From the NCBI GenBank assembly GCA_963205465.1, contig CAUJKG010000403.1:1-5295 (forward strand): 5,295 nt of DNA, in the 5' to 3' direction. The stretch comes from Pseudomonadota bacterium (GTDB taxonomy: Bacteria > Pseudomonadota > Alphaproteobacteria > Rhizobiales > Xanthobacteraceae). Shown piece by piece: positions 4,394-5,295 of the stretch. Both the position numbers and the translations under genes were made by a program. The notes below the pieces were generated by a model. That model made no database searches, was not told the DNA's origin, and saw only the letters and a list, made by a program, of their open reading frames with translations. Position 1 is the stretch's first letter. Every line of letters starts with the position of its first letter.

Positions 4394-5122
4394 ATGCTTC
4401 GCTTCGTTTTCGTTGTGGCGGCTCTGGCCGCGTCGCTGTCGGGCGCTGCCGCAATCGTGGGCGCGCGCCATGGCGACGTGAGCGGCCAGCAGCACACCGT
4501 GCTCGTTACCTCGAGCGGACAGGATTGCTCCGGCACCCTGATCGCGCGCGATCTCGTGCTGACGGCGGGTCATTGCGTTGCAGCCGGCGGCAATTTCTCG
4601 GTCAATGCCGGCAGCGTTTCGATCCCGGTCGTGCGGATCGTGCTGCATCCCGCCTTCCGCACCGACACCTACCAGACGCGCCGTCCCTCACCCGACATGG
4701 CGCTCTTGAAACTCGCGTCACCTGTGCCGCGACCGCTGCGTCCCGCGCGGCTTTCCACGGACAAGGCGTTCCCGCCGCGCGGCACCGTCTTCGTCATCGC
4801 GGGTTTCGGAGAAGGCCAGGAAGGTGACCGGCGAATCGGCACGTTGCGCGCAGTCCGTCTCATCAGTGGCGGCACCACCGGCAGCATTATGCTTCGCCTG
4901 ATCCCCGTGCCGGAATCCGCGCCCGCGGGCTCCTGCACCGGCGACTCCGGCGGCAGCGCCTATCGCAACGAAAACGGCACGCTCATCCTGCACGGCGTGA
5001 TCGCCTGGGCCGGCGGCAAGAACGGCCGCAACTGCGGCGTGGTCACCGGCATCGTCCTGGTCGCGCTGCAACTGGACTGGATCCGCGCGACGGCGAAGCG
5101 CCTCGGCTCCTCCATCGACTGA
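4394..5122 (+). CDS. Secreted trypsin-fold (S1) serine protease
   Basis: This 242-residue exported serine protease has a signal peptide (MLRFVFVVAALAASLSGAAA) ending in an AAA signal-peptidase site. The mature chain would start at Ile21-Val22-Gly23, which matches the activated N-terminus of chymotrypsin-fold enzymes. The catalytic triad is complete: His60 in LTAGHC, Asp101 in PDMALLKL, Ser185 in CTGDSGGS. Cysteine pairs 45/61 and 181/214 fit the conserved 42-58 and 191-220 disulfides, and Asp184 could salt-bridge the new N-terminus. By motif alignment the S1-pocket position 189 is Gly, not the Asp of true trypsins, so Arg/Lys specificity is not expected. Position 214, usually Ser, is Ala (IAWAGG). 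The protein is probably periplasmic or extracellular. It is divergent from the GTA operon and nothing ties it to particle assembly. Confidence 0.9.
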   Translation: MLRFVFVVAALAASLSGAAAIVGARHGDVSGQQHTVLVTSSGQDCSGTLIARDLVLTAGHCVAAGGNFSVNAGSVSIPVVRIVLHPAFRTDTYQTRRPSPDMALLKLASPVPRPLRPARLSTDKAFPPRGTVFVIAGFGEGQEGDRRIGTLRAVRLISGGTTGSIMLRLIPVPESAPAGSCTGDSGGSAYRNENGTLILHGVIAWAGGKNGRNCGVVTGIVLVALQLDWIRATAKRLGSSID

Positions 5123-5148
5123 GCCCTTTCGCGGCGCTTTATGCTTGC

Positions 5149-5154
5149 TACAAT
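5149..5154 (+). promoter_or_regulatory. Possible -10 box for the second secreted protein gene
   Basis: TACAAT is a near-consensus -10 hexamer in the 54-nt gap after the protease stop. The matching -35 region (CTTTCG at 17-bp spacing) is weak, so a separate promoter is only possible; cotranscription with the protease gene is equally likely. No terminator hairpin is visible in this gap. Confidence 0.25.
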
Positions 5155-5176
5155 CTCGCCGGAGAGTCGGGGCGCA

Positions 5177-5295
5177 ATGCATCAGCCGTTACAAATTCGT
5201 CGTATTGCGCGCCTGTTCGCGTTGGCTTGCTTCGGTCTGTTCCTGCCGCCGCACGCACAGGCCATCGTACTCGGTTCGCAGTCCTCGCTGGGGCC
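5177..5295 (+). CDS. Secreted protein, N-terminal part; possible second S1 protease
   Basis: The first 39 codons of a gene that leaves the window are visible. The N-terminus has arginines (RRIAR, 8-12), a hydrophobic core (LFALACFGLFL) and a signal-peptidase site HAQA (26-29), followed by IVLGSQSSLG. The mature chain would start with IVLG, close to the IVGG-type N-terminus of activated S1 proteases and laid out like the preceding protease. This suggests, but does not prove, a tandem relative; no catalytic residues are visible. GGAGAG at 5161-5166 is 10 nt upstream of the ATG. It lies 54 nt after the protease stop on the same strand. Confidence 0.6.
   Translation, partial: MHQPLQIRRIARLFALACFGLFLPPHAQAIVLGSQSSLG

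Noticed and set aside
3855..4454. Minus-strand open frame of 199 codons spanning the divergent gap
   Set aside because: It overlaps the adaptor gene in another frame and the start of the protease gene antisense, is arginine-rich, and resembles no family. The adaptor frame has clear family motifs.
4718..5182. Minus-strand open frame of 154 codons opposite the protease gene
   Set aside because: It is antisense to a gene with a complete catalytic triad and signal peptide, with shadow-like composition.
5177..5295. Lipoprotein reading of the second exported protein, with Cys18 as the lipidated residue
   Set aside because: The residues before Cys18 (ALA) do not fit the lipobox well, and the hydrophobic core continues past the cysteine to a good Ala-x-Ala site at 27-29.

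Overview
The window reads as part of an alphaproteobacterial chromosome, most likely Hyphomicrobiales (Rhizobiales) of the Bradyrhizobium/Xanthobacter type. The DNA is visibly GC-rich. A long minus-strand run of small genes follows the order of a Rhodobacter capsulatus-type gene transfer agent (GTA) cluster. A dispersed palindrome with TGTCATTCCGG ends, of a kind I recall from these genomes, lies inside that run. The taxonomic call is inference; no rRNA or housekeeping gene is present.

Positions 1-4333, minus strand, hold the head-completion and tail half of the GTA-like cluster, read right to left: head-tail adaptor (gp6-like), head closure/stopper (gp7-like), an HK97-gp10-type tail-completion protein, tail terminator (gp8-like, DUF3168), major tail (tube) protein (gp9-like), gp10-like tail chaperone, a small second tail chaperone (gp10.1-like), a very short tape measure protein (gp11-like), distal tail protein (gp12-like, DUF2460), and the N-terminal third or so of the hub protein (gp13-like, DUF2163), which runs off the left edge. 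Almost every junction is a stop-start overlap (ATGA, GTGA, TGATG) or a gap of 0-2 nt, so the genes look like one translationally coupled operon. Together they would build the neck and a short tail that joins a capsid to the host surface. No gene in the visible part is disrupted, so the set looks maintained.

Only two places break this packing, and both contain palindromic repeats. Between the tail terminator and tail tube genes (2543-2713) is a 113-bp cloverleaf-like palindrome. Between tape measure and distal tail genes (938-1042) is an exact 105-nt duplication unit: the start of the distal tail gene occurs twice (37 of 41 bases identical), separated by a 10-bp-stem palindrome. This creates a 34-codon leader cistron that begins with the distal tail protein's own N-terminus.

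Positions 4334-5295, plus strand, diverge from the GTA operon. A complete secreted trypsin-fold (S1) serine protease has its signal-peptide cleavage site placed so that the mature chain would start directly at Ile-Val-Gly. It is followed by the start of a second secreted protein with the same layout (AQA then IVLG), probably a tandem relative. The capsid, prohead protease, portal and terminase genes normally found upstream of gp6 are not here, so the cluster is either split or rearranged at this point. I see no CRISPR, tRNA, rRNA or insertion sequence, and no clearly new system; the duplicated leader cistron and the protease neighbours are the parts most worth a second look.
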